Of a DNA stretch of 64,000 bases, positions 45,055-56,492 are shown piece by piece. This DNA is from Gyromitra esculenta. Its lineage: Eukaryota > Ascomycota > Pezizomycetes > Pezizales > Discinaceae. The translations under genes and the position numbers were made by a program. The first letter of the stretch is position 1, and every line of letters starts with the position of its first letter. Below the pieces are notes generated by a model. That model did not search any database. It was given only the letters and a program-made list of their open reading frames with translations, and was not told the DNA's origin. The DNA is taken from contig JBCAML010000001.1 in NCBI GenBank assembly GCA_038503075.1, forward strand, positions 1,550,001 to 1,614,000, read 5' to 3'.

Positions 45055-46623
45055 GTCTCTTGGCTCTACAACGGAAATAGAACGGTCTATGATATGGTTA
45101 ACTTAATTCGCTTATTATAGGAACCGTATTTTTGATCGACAAGGGGTGTCAAGCGGGGATCTATTGTGAAATAATTTATGCTTGCGCATGCGAACTATTG
45201 GGGTTGAAAGGACTCATAATCATATTATATCACTCGCTGTACTATTGTGATTACTTATCATATCGAGGATGGTCCATGGGCCCATGATAAGACGCGTAGA
45301 TCCAATAAAATAATCTTCTATCCAGAAAATAGCCCCCACTACAAATATTTTCAAGCCTTTTACTTCCTTGCTATTCAGCTAGCTCTTTTCCAATACGTCT
45401 TACCCTCGCAGACCCTCCCCCCGGGACCTTGTGGAACAAAACTTTTGAACATGCTGGGTAGCCTGCTACCCTACTGCCTTGTCACCGCATAAGCCGGTCT
45501 AAGAGTTATAGCGGTCAATAGAACTCTACCCTTTCACTGCACTAACCCCTCACTCGACGGAGCGGGTAACGTACGTATGGCTTCTCCTATTCCGCACTGT
45601 CCCCGATGATCAATCTCTAGGACGAAAGTTCGATAACGTCTAATATCTTCGCTTACTATTTCCCTATTTAGTACAGGTTTTTTTCCAAAAAAAAAAGATT
45701 ACTCTCTTTCTATTCATAATTTATTGATTATATATTACAGTCCGCTATAATCCCCCGCCGCACGACAGGAACTGCTTGCCGAGAATAGAAGGCTATGTGT
45801 ATCTAGGATTGGTTAAGGACATAGGTTTTAGTGACATTGAGTGTTGGATTGTTTGCCAAGCGTGGTTATGTTAATCTTATTTCGGCTTAGTCTACCCATT
45901 AATTAACTAAGCAAAACGTGTGGTGGACCAGTTCCATACCAGCAGCAGCCAAGGCAGTGGCGGATGGGAATGAGCCTGCATACATGTATATGCTTGAGTG
46001 AGCCACAAGTAGAACTCAACATAACCTGTAAACATAGAAGCTTTATCTTAATTACTCATAAAGCTCGAAGTAGTGATGACAGCCACTAATTACAATAGAT
46101 TCTGTTTTTTTATAACCGCAGGTATATATATATCTACCCTCGCTACGTAGTAAAAGGTTGTATACTGAAGCGTATTTATCCCCGGAAACAAAAAGTAAAT
46201 GTTAATTAAGCTGAGTAGTATTTTGTTTGAATAAAAATAGGCCTCGAAAAAATAAGCTGAAAAAGTAGAAGTAGAAAAAAACAAGAATCCATGATCCCTT
46301 TTTCTTTTCCATCCGAGATCCTCCCTACTACCTCCTTTGCCATCGACTTGATCAGCTTACAGATGAACTTCCCCTACTCAGACCTCTGTGAAACTTTTTG
46401 TACATGTTTTCCTCCCTCCCAACAACGGAAAAATATTCCTGACAAACCTTAGAACTCATGGTACTCCTTGTCTCGCTGTCTGAGTATCTAGCCGTAAAGA
46501 TCGTTCCCAATCATAGTCAATCACTCGTGTATTTTGAACCTTCCAAGAAACTTTTCCCCCAGGCTTATTCTCGGCTTGATCCATATGCCGGCGTGTTATA
46601 TCTTACCGAAGCATAGCTGGGAA
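45055..46623. other. AT-rich interval, no gene seen
   Basis: One TACATGTA at 45981. The rest is AT-rich with short frames only. Confidence 0.5.
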
Positions 46624-47073
46624 TCAAGTCGACAACATTTCCGTGTCGGTCTGGCGGGCACACTTGCGACGGCTTTTCGACGCGCAGCTACCTGACGTCA
46701 GGCTAGATGGCGGGGGCGAAGGAGGGTGGAACGCTTGAGGCATAGAAAGATGGTTGGGTTCGGTAGTAAGGATTGGAAGATGTTTAGAAGAACTACTAGA
46801 TGATCTGCTCGATGGCCCATTGAGAGAGCCTGCTCGGCCCAAACTAGAGCTCATTGCAGAATCGTCTAGGATATCATGCTCGTAGTCGTTAGGTGGAGAT
46901 CTCGCTTGCCGTTTTTCGTCTGAAGAAGAAATGCTGCCATCGTCCTCCTCTTCCTCTTCATCCGAGTCATAATGAGAGAAGGGTGTTGATGGGACAATCT
47001 CGACGTGATCGAGAAACCGGACAAACTTCGTCAACTTTCTACCGGCAACTGGGGACGATGTTGAGGACCTCAT
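46624..47073 (-). CDS. Small low-complexity protein of unknown function
   Basis: A single exon of 149 aa. The only segment that looks conserved is near the N-terminus: RKLTKFVRFLDHVEIVPSTP followed by FSHYDSDEEEEEDDG, a basic-hydrophobic patch ending in an acidic run. The remainder is Ser/Pro-rich and disordered, with a basic tail (SKSRRKCARQTD). The frame starts with an ATG and is free of stops, but composition is the main support. It may be a short regulatory protein. No intron was needed. No family is recognised. Confidence 0.5.
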   Translation of the reverse strand: MRSSTSSPVAGRKLTKFVRFLDHVEIVPSTPFSHYDSDEEEEEDDGSISSSDEKRQARSPPNDYEHDILDDSAMSSSLGRAGSLNGPSSRSSSSSSKHLPILTTEPNHLSMPQAFHPPSPPPSSLTSGSCASKSRRKCARQTDTEMLST

Positions 47074-48254
47074 GGCTAGTTTTTCGATGGGTGTCTTGAC
47101 TCTCAGAGAAGGAAGATGTAACCATACTTAAAGGCGAGGACTGAGTGAGTGATATTTTGTTGCCCATATTATCGTCAATTAAACTCACCAGAGGCGAGAA
47201 ATTGGTTTTTTCGGACGCGTAGCTAGCTGTTGTTGTCGCCGAGGAGTATTTTCAATCGAACGGCATCATTCTGCCCAAGTATTTGGTGGTGACTTCAAGG
47301 AAACCAACATCAGGCCAACATTGGTTGTTTTTGGCCAATCAAAACCCCCCTCAGTGATTCAAGACTATCATCCGCAGAATTCGTAATTAAGGTGAGACTT
47401 TTCAGGCTCGTGAGATCTTGTGACTTTAACTGCATGCCGCCGGCAGAATGAGTCATATCCCCACCAAACCCCACGGTTTATAAACTCTCCAGAAACACCC
47501 CGCTCTTGCCATGCAGGAACAAGGTATTTTTGGCGCTCGGAGAGTAGAGTAAACCTTGTTGTCGATGATTTTCTTGCGTCTTTGGACCGGGCATGCTTCC
47601 GTGGCAGTCCGTATACCCTCCACCGGAGAAAAAGAGCCCCGCGGGATGCAGGCGGTACTGGTTTAGACTGCATAAAAATAAAATAAACGAAACTGCAGAG
47701 TTCAAGTCCTGGACCAATAGATAGCTTGTATGCTGATGATTTGCACTTGCCAGGATACATTCTCAGGCATGGTGGCGGGCATGCAACATCAACGTCTGTA
47801 CACGTCACGATACAATTCAAGTGACAGACATACCCCGCCGCCTCAAGTCGCTTGCTACTTGAATTTATTTATGCACGAATATATTTCAACGCGGTTCTAA
47901 ACGTTTCATGTTTCATAAAGATTTAAAAGTTATGCGCACCAAATTTATTCTTCCAGTGCGCACGAACTCGATTGGAAGCGAAAGGACCTGTTCGTGATAC
48001 AACGCATGATCTACTGTGGTGCGAGAGGGAGAAATTGGACCAGAATTCCCTCGTTGGCTTGTCCGGTTTCACAAAATTACCCCAGGATTTGGAGGAGCTC
48101 TTAGGGGCGTATCAAGCAAAAAGAGGGGAATGAACATTTCAGCGAAAGGGAAAAAAACAAAGAAAGGAAAAAAGCACACTACAATATTCTACCTACCTAT
48201 GCAAGATTCCCAAGAACGCCCATGTAAAAAGAAACAGAAAGCATCCCGCCCCAA
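47074..48254. other. Intergenic, no gene seen
   Basis: Opposing frames at 47368-47820 (minus) and 47420-47686 (plus) shadow each other. Neither has motifs. Confidence 0.45.
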
Positions 48255-49140
48255 TCAGTCTAACCACAGCCAACTTGGCCGAACCTCCTTCTGTGGCAAC
48301 TTGACTAGCGCCGTGTCGAAGTACTCTATTCGCAGTTCATTTTCCAACCTATTACGTCGGTTGCCGGTGAAGCGACGGTACTCTTCAAGCGTGCTGGAGA
48401 GGTTCCATCTTTCCGCCGCGGGATTGAGTTAATTTCAAGGACAGAGGAGGTGGTGGTCATGAAATGCATACCCTTGTAGACGACGAAGACACCCAATGAC
48501 GGTTCCCGTTCGATGCCGCCCCATGGAGCAAGAAACGAGAATTGGGAAGTTCTCAGGATTAATTATGTGCTATTCCGGCTGCTGTTAGCGGGGTGGCATG
48601 GGGGTCATGGGTGAAATAAATACCTCGAGGGCATCGGTAATGGACTCGACAGTAATTGCATCCCAAGGTGCACCACCCTCTTGAAGGCCGAGATGATAGA
48701 GCGTGATGTCTTTATCATCGACCCAGCCAAGTAGAGCTTCGTTGGGTTCTTCGACGGCTGTGGATGAGGGGTGTTAGGTTACTAGTCGAGAAATAATAGC
48801 AGAAAAGTGATGGGTGGAAAATAGTAGTAATAAATTGTATCAAACAAAGAAATAATCCACATTTCCCCTGGTTTCAAAAAAAAGAAAAATAGCCTCTCGA
48901 AGCTTCAATATGAAATTTAGACAGCTCTCACAAGGTGACCTTACCAAGCCAGACAATAGCCTTCAATTTCAGCTCTGATAGAAAGCTCATATTAATCGAA
49001 GTAGGCTGTCCACTCCTAAATAAGCCCTCCTCGACCTGGCAGAAATTCGGCGGCGGAACAAGTTTGTTGAACTGCGACATCAGATCTGTCGTTTCCCTAT
49101 TGTTGGAGCCTTGGGCCTGGGAGGAGTCAAGGGAAGGCAT
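48255..49140 (-). CDS. OCA1: Oca1-type dual-specificity/tyrosine phosphatase
   Basis: Four exons (49140-48945, 48757-48624, 48569-48472, 48408-48255) join in frame to 193 aa. The family signature is complete: [46 protein letters not shown], the P-loop CSMGRHRTG (C-x5-R), then [20 protein letters not shown] and a C-terminal FDTALVKLP. It belongs to the atypical cysteine phosphatases (Oca1/Siw14 group); yeast Oca1 takes part in stress-related cell-cycle control. The catalytic Cys and Arg are present, so activity is plausible, although some relatives act on inositol pyrophosphates. Start to start with the divergent U1A/U2B'' gene is 205 bp, a shared promoter. Introns are 187, 54 and 63 nt. Confidence 0.87.
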
Positions 49141-49345
49141 AAATGACGTTCCGTTTTGAGCCGCAGGGGTCGATATTGATCGACAGGGTAACTTCCAGCC
49201 TTGGCAGAGCTAAAACAGAAGCTTGAGCCAACGTCAATGCCAAGCCAGGAGTCTGACCTGGCTGGACGTCTAGGCTCTAGACCCGATAAACTGGAGAGTC
49301 CAGTCCATCAATTTAAACAGTCGAGAGATATACACAAGAGCAGCC

Positions 49346-50302
49346 ATGGCTTCAAACTCACCCCCCGTTGCAGCAGTACTAGCTGGTACTCCGTCCTCTA
49401 CGTATGGCACTCCGCCCTTTCTTCCACCCTCGAATGTCTCAAGTATGAACTCACTAACACTGCTCTAGGGTCTATGTAGCTCCCCCCACTACCAGCTCTC
49501 CTAGCTCACATCGAAGCTCACCACTAACAACCTTGTAGATCCGGAATCTCGAAGAATCTGTCAAGATTCCCCTCTTGAAGCAATCCCTCACTGCCGTTTT
49601 CTCCCAATACGGCAACATCATTGATCTCGTCGCAAAGAAGAACCTTAAGGCAAAAGGCCAAGCTTTCGTTGTCTTTGACTCATCCGCAGCAGCAGAGCAA
49701 GCCATCAAAGAAGTGCAGGCATTCCCGTTGTTCGGTAAACCCATGGTGCTCGCGTTCGCCAAGAGCCGCAGTGACGCAACTGTGAAGAGAGAAGTTGGGG
49801 AGGAGAGCACGGAGTTTGAGGCACATAAGAGGAGGAGGTTGGCAGAGAAAGGTTTCTTCCACTATCTTAGTTTATTAGTTGGCAAATATTAACTGTTGCT
49901 GGGACAGATCGTAAGCAAGCCCTCGCTGCACTCGAATCCCAACGCCGACCTGCTGCCGGTACTGTGGCCATTGCAGCCGACGCCCCAAAAACTGCTGCCA
50001 AAAAGACAGGTGGCGGACTCAAGTCCACCGCGCCTGCCGCAGCGCCACAAATCCCCGACGAGTACCTCCCACCCAACACGACGCTCTTCCTACAAAACCT
50101 ACCCGACGATGCAAACGAAAGCATGCTTACGTCGCTATTTGGACGTTTCGATGGGTTCAAGGAAGTTCGTATGGTGCCTGGAAGAAAGGGAATTGCGTTC
50201 GTGGAGTTTGAGCAACTCGAAGGGGCTATCGGAGCGAAGGAAGGAATGGGTGGGATGGTTCTGGAGGATAAAATTGTTAAAGTCACGTATCAGAGACAGT
50301 AG
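49346..50302 (+). CDS. U1A/U2B''-type snRNP protein, two RRMs
   Basis: Four coding exons (49346-49401, 49469-49475, 49539-49851, 49908-50302) join in frame to 256 aa. The second exon is only 7 nt and completes RNP2 of the first RRM as TVYIRNLEE; without it the frame is lost. RRM1 has RNP1 KAKGQAFVVF. A basic linker (HKRRRLAEKDRKQAL) and an Ala-rich stretch follow. RRM2 begins TLFLQNLPDD and has RNP1 GRKGIAFVEF. Proteins of this type bind stem-loops in U1 and/or U2 snRNA in the spliceosome. Many fungi have a single gene for both functions, so U1A and U2B'' cannot be told apart here. All introns are 56-67 nt, with CACTAAC-like branch sites in the first two. Confidence 0.92.
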
Positions 50303-50712
50303 TTGGTGGTCGAAGTTATTGAATCATTACATGTATTATATCATACAAAACCAGGGTATTACAAAAGTTATTGGAATATCATTAATCCTAACGCAGGTGA
50401 CCTGGGATTGAGAGGAATCACGCGGTGGATGGATCTTTCGAGGGGCTGTGTGCTAATCCACGTACCGCTAGTACCGCCACAGATTATGTTCTTGTACAAC
50501 TGCAGCTCGACACCTGGATTATGAATTCTAGCATTTCTCAAAAATTCAAAAGCAATACGAGCACCCAAACGCCTTATCAAAGTCTTCCTACAACAATGCT
50601 TGAGCGCGGGAATAAAGAGCAAAAAGCAAAAAGCAAAAACTGATACCCCTCTCGTTTTGAACCATCCCTGCCCCAACCATCTTTTTTTTAGCACTTACAA
50701 CTGCATCTACCC

Positions 50713-51393
50713 TCAACTCATAAGTCTACTCAATCCCTCATCATCCCCCTCTGTATCCTCGATTGCATCCTGTTGTGCAATACACCGCAGTAAATTTTTC
50801 TTACTACTCTCTTGCATCTCGCCAGCGATCAACAGTTCGTCGAGGATGAAATAGGCCTTCTGGAAATTGAAGATGATGTCCAGCTCGCACACGTTTCCAT
50901 AGTATTTGTCCATTTGCTCGACATAGCGGTGCACGATTTCCAAGGTGATGAGCTCATTGTCTGTACTATCAATCCCAGTTACGAAGAAGAGAGAGGCATA
51001 GCGACGGTATACTACTTTCGTATCTATGTGTGTGGGGCAATGTTAGTGGATGCAGCTTGGAGGGGTTGGTGAGGGGAATGAGGGGAAGGGGATGTGGGCG
51101 GTGGCGAGCCTTTGTATTCGAGGAAGTTACACATGCGGGTTCTGCGCGCGAGGACGAGCTGTGTGACCTCTCGAACGATTTTAGATCTTTCTTTTGGCGA
51201 GAGGGTGGTGAACCATTTCGACAGACGCTGCCAGTACCCATGAGTCAATCAGGTCAAGCCCAAGCTCTCGTAGCTCTTAAAGAGGGGAACGAACCACTTT
51301 GCCTTGCCGTGAAAGAAGGATCAGGTATCTACAAACCCTCAGTTAGCGGTCAATATCCCACACATTCGCACTTAGGACTGACCGTATCGCCAT
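50713..51393 (-). CDS. APS1: AP-1 adaptor complex sigma subunit
   Basis: Four exons (51393-51383, 51328-51295, 51227-51110, 51023-50713) join in frame to 157 aa, the standard length. The family sequence is nearly uninterrupted: [60 protein letters not shown], then [20 protein letters not shown] and [20 protein letters not shown]. It is the small chain of the clathrin adaptor for trans-Golgi/endosome sorting. The first coding exon is 11 nt and the second 34 nt. The third intron has a GC donor (AAAG then GCTCGC) and a CATAG acceptor; the protein frame leaves no GT alternative. The gene is convergent with U1A/U2B''. Confidence 0.93.
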
Positions 51394-52874
51394 CTTTTGC
51401 AGACTTGGTGTTCCGAGGCAGTTATCGAATTCGTGGGGGACCCTGGGGCGTTATTGCGCCAGGTCTTAGCTCCACACGTGGCATGGGGAAACCTGTGGCA
51501 CGTGTGTATATCTTGGTATGGCAGCTGCTGCCGTAGCGTGAACCTGGATCAAGCCATTGTTTAGATTCGCTCCCACAACTACAAACCTAACCCTATGATA
51601 CGAGACCAATCGCAAGCAACCGAGATATCAGAAAACCCATCTCACAAATCCAATGGACCCTCTTGTTAAGCCTGCTTTCCAAGCGATAATAGATTGAGTT
51701 AATTTCGCAGTCTCACAATCCCGCAGCCTCTCTAAATTTTCAGCAATTCCCAACAATGACAGCAAACCTGAGAACCAAAGTGTCGCGTGCCTCCCCAAAG
51801 TTCTCGTCATCATGGTAGCACAACCTCATTTCATCAAACTCTAAAAATCCCGAGTGATCTGCTTGTCGAGACCTCTCAATCATAGGACCGTCGGCGCTTC
51901 CTCTCACCTCGGGAGTTCGGCCTCGCTGCTCTTTCCCTGCAGCTGAGTCTGACTGCAGGAGAGCCAAAAGCAAGTTTATCATTTGTCCTCCAGTCTGCGA
52001 TAGCGATGACTGTTGTGCCCATCCTGTGTCGTGTGCCAAATCAAGGATATTCTAATTCGAGAAACGAGGGACGGGATGAGAAACGAGAAACGGCTGGGGC
52101 CTGGTGAGTACAGTACTGTGCAGTTCATTTATCGACGTTTAGCTTTGGTACTCGGGAAACTGCAGCGGATTTCAGAGTATCATTTTCAGCCGGTTTCGAG
52201 GCGGGCGACGGGGAGTATTCCGCTGGGAGGACAAGTTGTGAATTCGGCTGGGACCTGCATTTAGGATTTGTTACCAGATAATCGATGAGCGAGTATGAGC
52301 TTAAAACCGTGAACATTAATGGGGAGCACGCTTTAGCGGTATTTTGGCTTTGGAGTGCTCCTTCAAACAATAAACTACAAAGCTTGTGAAGTATAGCTGT
52401 TCAATCTACATTTTAGCAGTCGGCCGGGGATGATTCCCCTCTTTGAGGCTCAGCACGTATCACGATCACGATCGTTCGCATCCCTCCCCAGCTGATTGTG
52501 AGGCAAGAGCGTCAAAACGAAGTCTGCAAAGGATCGATTTCCCTATTCCGTCAGAAGTCTGAGGTAACCGAGACCAGGGTTCAGAGAACCCTTTGCAAGT
52601 TTTTGGGCTGTTTGTGGCGATCACTCACAGCAGTCTCAGATTCGAACGTCCTCCCCACAATCTATACACAGATCCAGGCCCAGTGGCCACCACACGAAAC
52701 TAGGATAAACCTGAGGGGAAGGTGCACGAACCCTTGCACGACCAAACCCAACAGCTTACATAGAGACACTAAACCCCTCTCTCTGAACGAAATTTCTTTC
52801 CTCTTCCTTTTGCTTTTCCTTGCCATCGATCTGACGATCTCCATGCCCGAGTCGCAGTCGCAGCCGCAACTGCT
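51394..52874. other. Divergent promoter region, uncertain coding
   Basis: Lies between AP-1 sigma and the membrane-protein gene. An 80-codon minus-strand frame from its first ATG (within 51740-52039) is not supported by motifs. Confidence 0.45.
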
Positions 52875-54152
52875 ATGGCGCCTATTCCTACAACTATCTC
52901 GCCGGCAGTAAATGCATTCTACACGATTCTCGACCCGGCAATAAAAGAACTTAACACAATCCTCCATCACATTAGGTTCGGGGGTTGCCCAGGTTATGAA
53001 GATGAAATTGACATACCAGGAGAAGGCGGGGAGATTGGAGAGCCGATAGGGGGGCCGACGGGTGCTCAACGAAGTGGTATTCTGTTAGTGTTAATGACGT
53101 TTGCCCTTCTGGCTGTGCTGTTTACGATTGTTACCGGGTGGATATGGTGTGTCGCTGCACATGAACCAGCCTATTACTCTGTGCGAGAAGGGCATCGAGG
53201 GGCATGGAAAACGAAGAGAGTGGTTCCTTTCAGAGGTAATTACTTCCTATTTTAATTTCTACCACGAACGGGATTGGGCTGGGGTTTCGACGTGTTGCAT
53301 ACTCTATCCATTATCGTCATGTTCCATCCAATGGATTAGGTCTGTGATATGAACTACAACACCAATACCCGCATAGTACTCGTTCAATCCACACACACAC
53401 CCCGCTCCCGTCCAATCTCCGGCTAATCCAAAGCAGAATGGTACCGTCGTCGCCGCAACCTTCCTCGCACTAAATCAGATTTCTCACGTGAAGAAGACTA
53501 CAACCGCGTTCTTGCTTTCCTCTCTGCACGTAATTGGCACGGTCGCGTGCTCGCCAATGGTGAACCCGATGAGTACGATCACACCAATTGGAACCGTCCC
53601 AACGATACCCAATTCTGGCGCGAACATGGTCATAAGGGATCTACCGCAGCTTTTAACCCACGCTCACCGCTAATGTCTGAGAGGGGAAAGGGAACCGGAG
53701 GATATAATACGTTTTCCAAAGAAGGAGGAACGAATATAGAAATACCCCGGGTAGAGGTAGAAGACACAGATGAAGGATTGTTTACGAGTGTGCCGTTTTC
53801 GCCACTTACAGTGCCTGTGCCACCGCTCAGGAGACCACCATTGAGGGGTGTAAAGGGGAGGACGGCATCATTTTCAAATAGCTCGGCAAGTCCCGAAGAT
53901 GGAGGACGGAGAGGTTATAGAGAGCAGAGAAGTAACTCGTGGAGCGGGTGCAGTAGTGGCGGAGCTAAAAGCCGCGGTAAGCCGTGGAGGTGTGGGAGGA
54001 GGGGGTCGGGGGACTTGTATGATAGCTTGGGGAGGCGGCCAAGTTGGGGAGGTAGCGGCAGAGGTAGCAGCAGGAGCAGCAGGTTAAGTGTGATGGGGCC
54101 TAGAGGGTTGGATGTGGTTGTTGAAGAGGTTTCGCCAGCGGTGGAGAAGTAA
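52875..54152 (+). CDS. Single-pass membrane protein of unknown function
   Basis: Two exons (52875-53235, 53437-54152) with a 201-nt intron encode 358 aa. A short N-terminal region with a Gly/Glu-rich patch (about 40-65) precedes one strong membrane helix at about 72-96 (GILLVLMTFALLAVLFTIVT). No signal peptide is seen, so it is probably a type I or III signal-anchor protein. The C-terminal two thirds face the other side: a charged segment (EWYRRRRNLPRTKSDFSREE), a Trp/Asn-rich stretch and a Ser/Arg/Gly-rich disordered tail (SGRGSSRSSRLSVMGPRG). No domain is recognised. The splice junction (AGA G, then AATGG) is supported by frame continuity only. Confidence 0.7.
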
Positions 54153-55628
54153 GCGGGTCAGTCTATCATTGACTTGATTGCATTTCGATACTAGGCTATC
54201 CCATTTGGGTAAGTCTGCGAAGATGGTATATTTTCATTAACCTATTTTTTATTTTTTTTTTGGTGCTTATTCATGGCGTAAATCTATCGGGCGGTTACTA
54301 GGGGATGGGCGGCATATCGGCGCACTTTCTTTTTATTATTTTGGCTTTGGTGGCTACCAGGCGGTTTGGATTTGGGATCGGCTTATTTGGTACTTTTGGC
54401 TTGCTTATGAATTCTATGTTTTATCTGTCTTTTTTGCTGGATAGCAGTTTGCGCTTCTTGTTTTTTTTATGCTTGTGGGGGCCTTTTTTTTGTGTACGTG
54501 TAACTATACTCACCACATAAAAAGAGGCGCTTGAGATTCTCTACACCTAGGTCTGATGAGGATAAGATATATTGCTGTGATGATTATGCGTTAGTGGCGC
54601 TTGCATATTTGTATTAAGCTCAATACTCATCTGCTTGTCCTTGGTTAGATAATGAATTACGTCGAACCCTCTGATTGTACGTAAAACGATGGCCTAGTTC
54701 AATTTGAATTAGATCAAGCAAATTATCTAACTTTGCGGCAGGAGAGGCCACCGCTTCCTACGTATTGAATCAGATGATTTGAGGAAGGGAACCAGCTATC
54801 GCATCTCGATAAGCACCAAGTGTGGTTGATTCGGCCGTTTTTGTACCACAGTGAAACAGGCACCCTCATGCAATACGCTATCGGGCTCACAAGGTAGCAA
54901 GATTGAAATCTCTGTGCAACACACGAGGTGTTGCAAATATGTCTACTCGCGTATGTAGTATCTCCTGTGCGTACCCGTTGCTGCACAATCTGTAGAATCT
55001 AATTCTTGTCCGAAATTTAAAATAACTGGCACAAGTAAAGTCCGAGAATTGGCCCGTTTATAAACTCACGTGGTACATTTTCGCTACTACTCTGTTCCTG
55101 ACCTCTGAAAACTTTAGACGTGCTGTATCAGGCCTTCGCATGGGAGTCAAGTTTACTTCAATTGAGGATCCGGGTATTTAGTAGCTAGGAAGTTAACTAC
55201 ACAGATGCTTTTCCCTGATGGTGGTCTAAGCGCACGGGAAGATACCCACATACATACTTTCATAGTGTATCACTCGACTCACATTACTTCGTTCTCGTTA
55301 TTACGTTGGCAAGCCGCGTACAGGCAATGTTAACTATGTTGTGCAATCGGTGCTTACGAAATTCACTTCGTTTTTGAATTATGAATTTTGAAGAAAAAGG
55401 TTTCGATTCCCGGCCCTACCAAAGACTGAAGACTTAAAAGCTAGGCCAAACGCCCTACTATATAAAAATATAAACTACGGGAAGGCTAAATATTCTAGAA
55501 CTCCCTGTGTGCTAAACAATCAATAACATAATAAGAGGACGTATGCATATGCAGCAATAAACAGCCGACACCGCACCCAGCCCCCAAATCACCCAGATCT
55601 ATCTACGGTTCTCTTATTGATCTACTCA
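54153..55628. other. Intergenic, no gene seen
   Basis: T-rich 3' flank to 54530. A sequence at 55399-55422 resembles a tRNA T-arm but lacks the rest of the fold. Confidence 0.5.
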
Positions 55629-56492
55629 CTAAGGAATCCCAATTACAAGTACCTTCAACTGATTAGCAATTGACTTGAATTTTTCAAGACTTTCCTTCAA
55701 CTTCCTATTTTCAGTTTTGAGAAACAGGATTTCTTCGTCCCGTTCATCCGCAAGTTTCCTTCCATGATCCATTATAATCGCTTCTCTTGTTCTCCTCCGT
55801 TGGCTGCTCGAAGAAACTCGTTTTCGCTTCCTAATACCCCTCGATATATCTGATTTACCCTTGCTGGGCTGCCCATTGAAGCCAGTACCCTCCATGCCCG
55901 CGACCACCCTTGTAGAATCCCTAATAAGACTTGCCGCCTCATATTTATGTTCCCGGGGACAACCGGCATAGTTATCAAGTTTTAGTCTATCGATGATGAC
56001 TCCCTCAATCACCGAACACCATATTCTTTGAAAGTCCCTAGCGCTGCTGGAAGAACGTATTGAAGCTCCCTCCGCCGTGCTTATAAGAAATCGAAGCACG
56101 GGATTGTTGAAACCGATATGTGTGTCTTGGCGCAGAAGACTAAATTTATCATACCAAACCTCCAATCCATGGTCGTGGTCGATGAGGAGGTGGAGATCTA
56201 AACAGAAATCACGATAGGAGGTTTCGACCTCGTCAAGAAGGTCACTTATCGCGTTCGGAGGCACGAAGGGGGTTTGTAAGAATTGGTCTTCGTGATTCTG
56301 TACGGGTTCATCTTTAATTGATGCTGATGTGATTCCCCGCCATCGATTGGGACTAGGAGGCTCTCTCTGACCGCCTTCGGGGATCATATCATCTTCGGTA
56401 TCCCATTCAGCTTTCTCATGCTTGATTGGAGTTGAAGTTTTCAGTGGTCTTTGACGGAGACGTATGCGTTTTTCATCGACGACTCGAGGCAT
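55629..56492 (-). CDS. Coiled-coil protein of unknown function
   Basis: A single exon of 287 aa, starting MPRVVDEKRIRLRQRPLKTS with an A at -3. The frame stays open upstream, but no further ATG is found, so this start is chosen. A charged disordered head (1-75) precedes an alpha-helical middle (about 80-190) with DLLDEVETSYRDFCLDLHLL and WYDKFSLLRQDTH. A basic patch (RGIRKRKRVSSSSQRRRTRE) resembles a nuclear signal, and a C-terminal coiled coil of about 35 residues follows (DERDEEILFLKTENRKLKES). I see no known catalytic domain. The basic patch plus heptads recalls a bZIP layout, but the spacing and conserved Asn/Arg pattern do not match. Confidence 0.62.
   Translation of the reverse strand: MPRVVDEKRIRLRQRPLKTSTPIKHEKAEWDTEDDMIPEGGQREPPSPNRWRGITSASIKDEPVQNHEDQFLQTPFVPPNAISDLLDEVETSYRDFCLDLHLLIDHDHGLEVWYDKFSLLRQDTHIGFNNPVLRFLISTAEGASIRSSSSARDFQRIWCSVIEGVIIDRLKLDNYAGCPREHKYEAASLIRDSTRVVAGMEGTGFNGQPSKGKSDISRGIRKRKRVSSSSQRRRTREAIIMDHGRKLADERDEEILFLKTENRKLKESLEKFKSIANQLKVLVIGIP

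Noticed and set aside
47368..47820. 150-codon minus-strand frame
   Set aside because: It overlaps an opposing frame, has no domain or signal, and reads like random Cys/Arg/Pro-rich translation.
51740..52039. Minus-strand open frame of about 99 codons upstream of AP-1 sigma
   Set aside because: It lacks an ATG at its head, has no recognisable motif and no convincing splice partners; codon pattern alone is not enough.
54305..54520. Hydrophobic 71-codon plus-strand frame
   Set aside because: The T-rich 3' flank of the membrane-protein gene yields hydrophobic codons by composition; no other support.
55399..55422. tRNA-like T-arm (GGTTTCGATTCCC) followed by CCTACCA
   Set aside because: One extra T in the B box and no matching 5' acceptor strand, D-arm or anticodon stem upstream.
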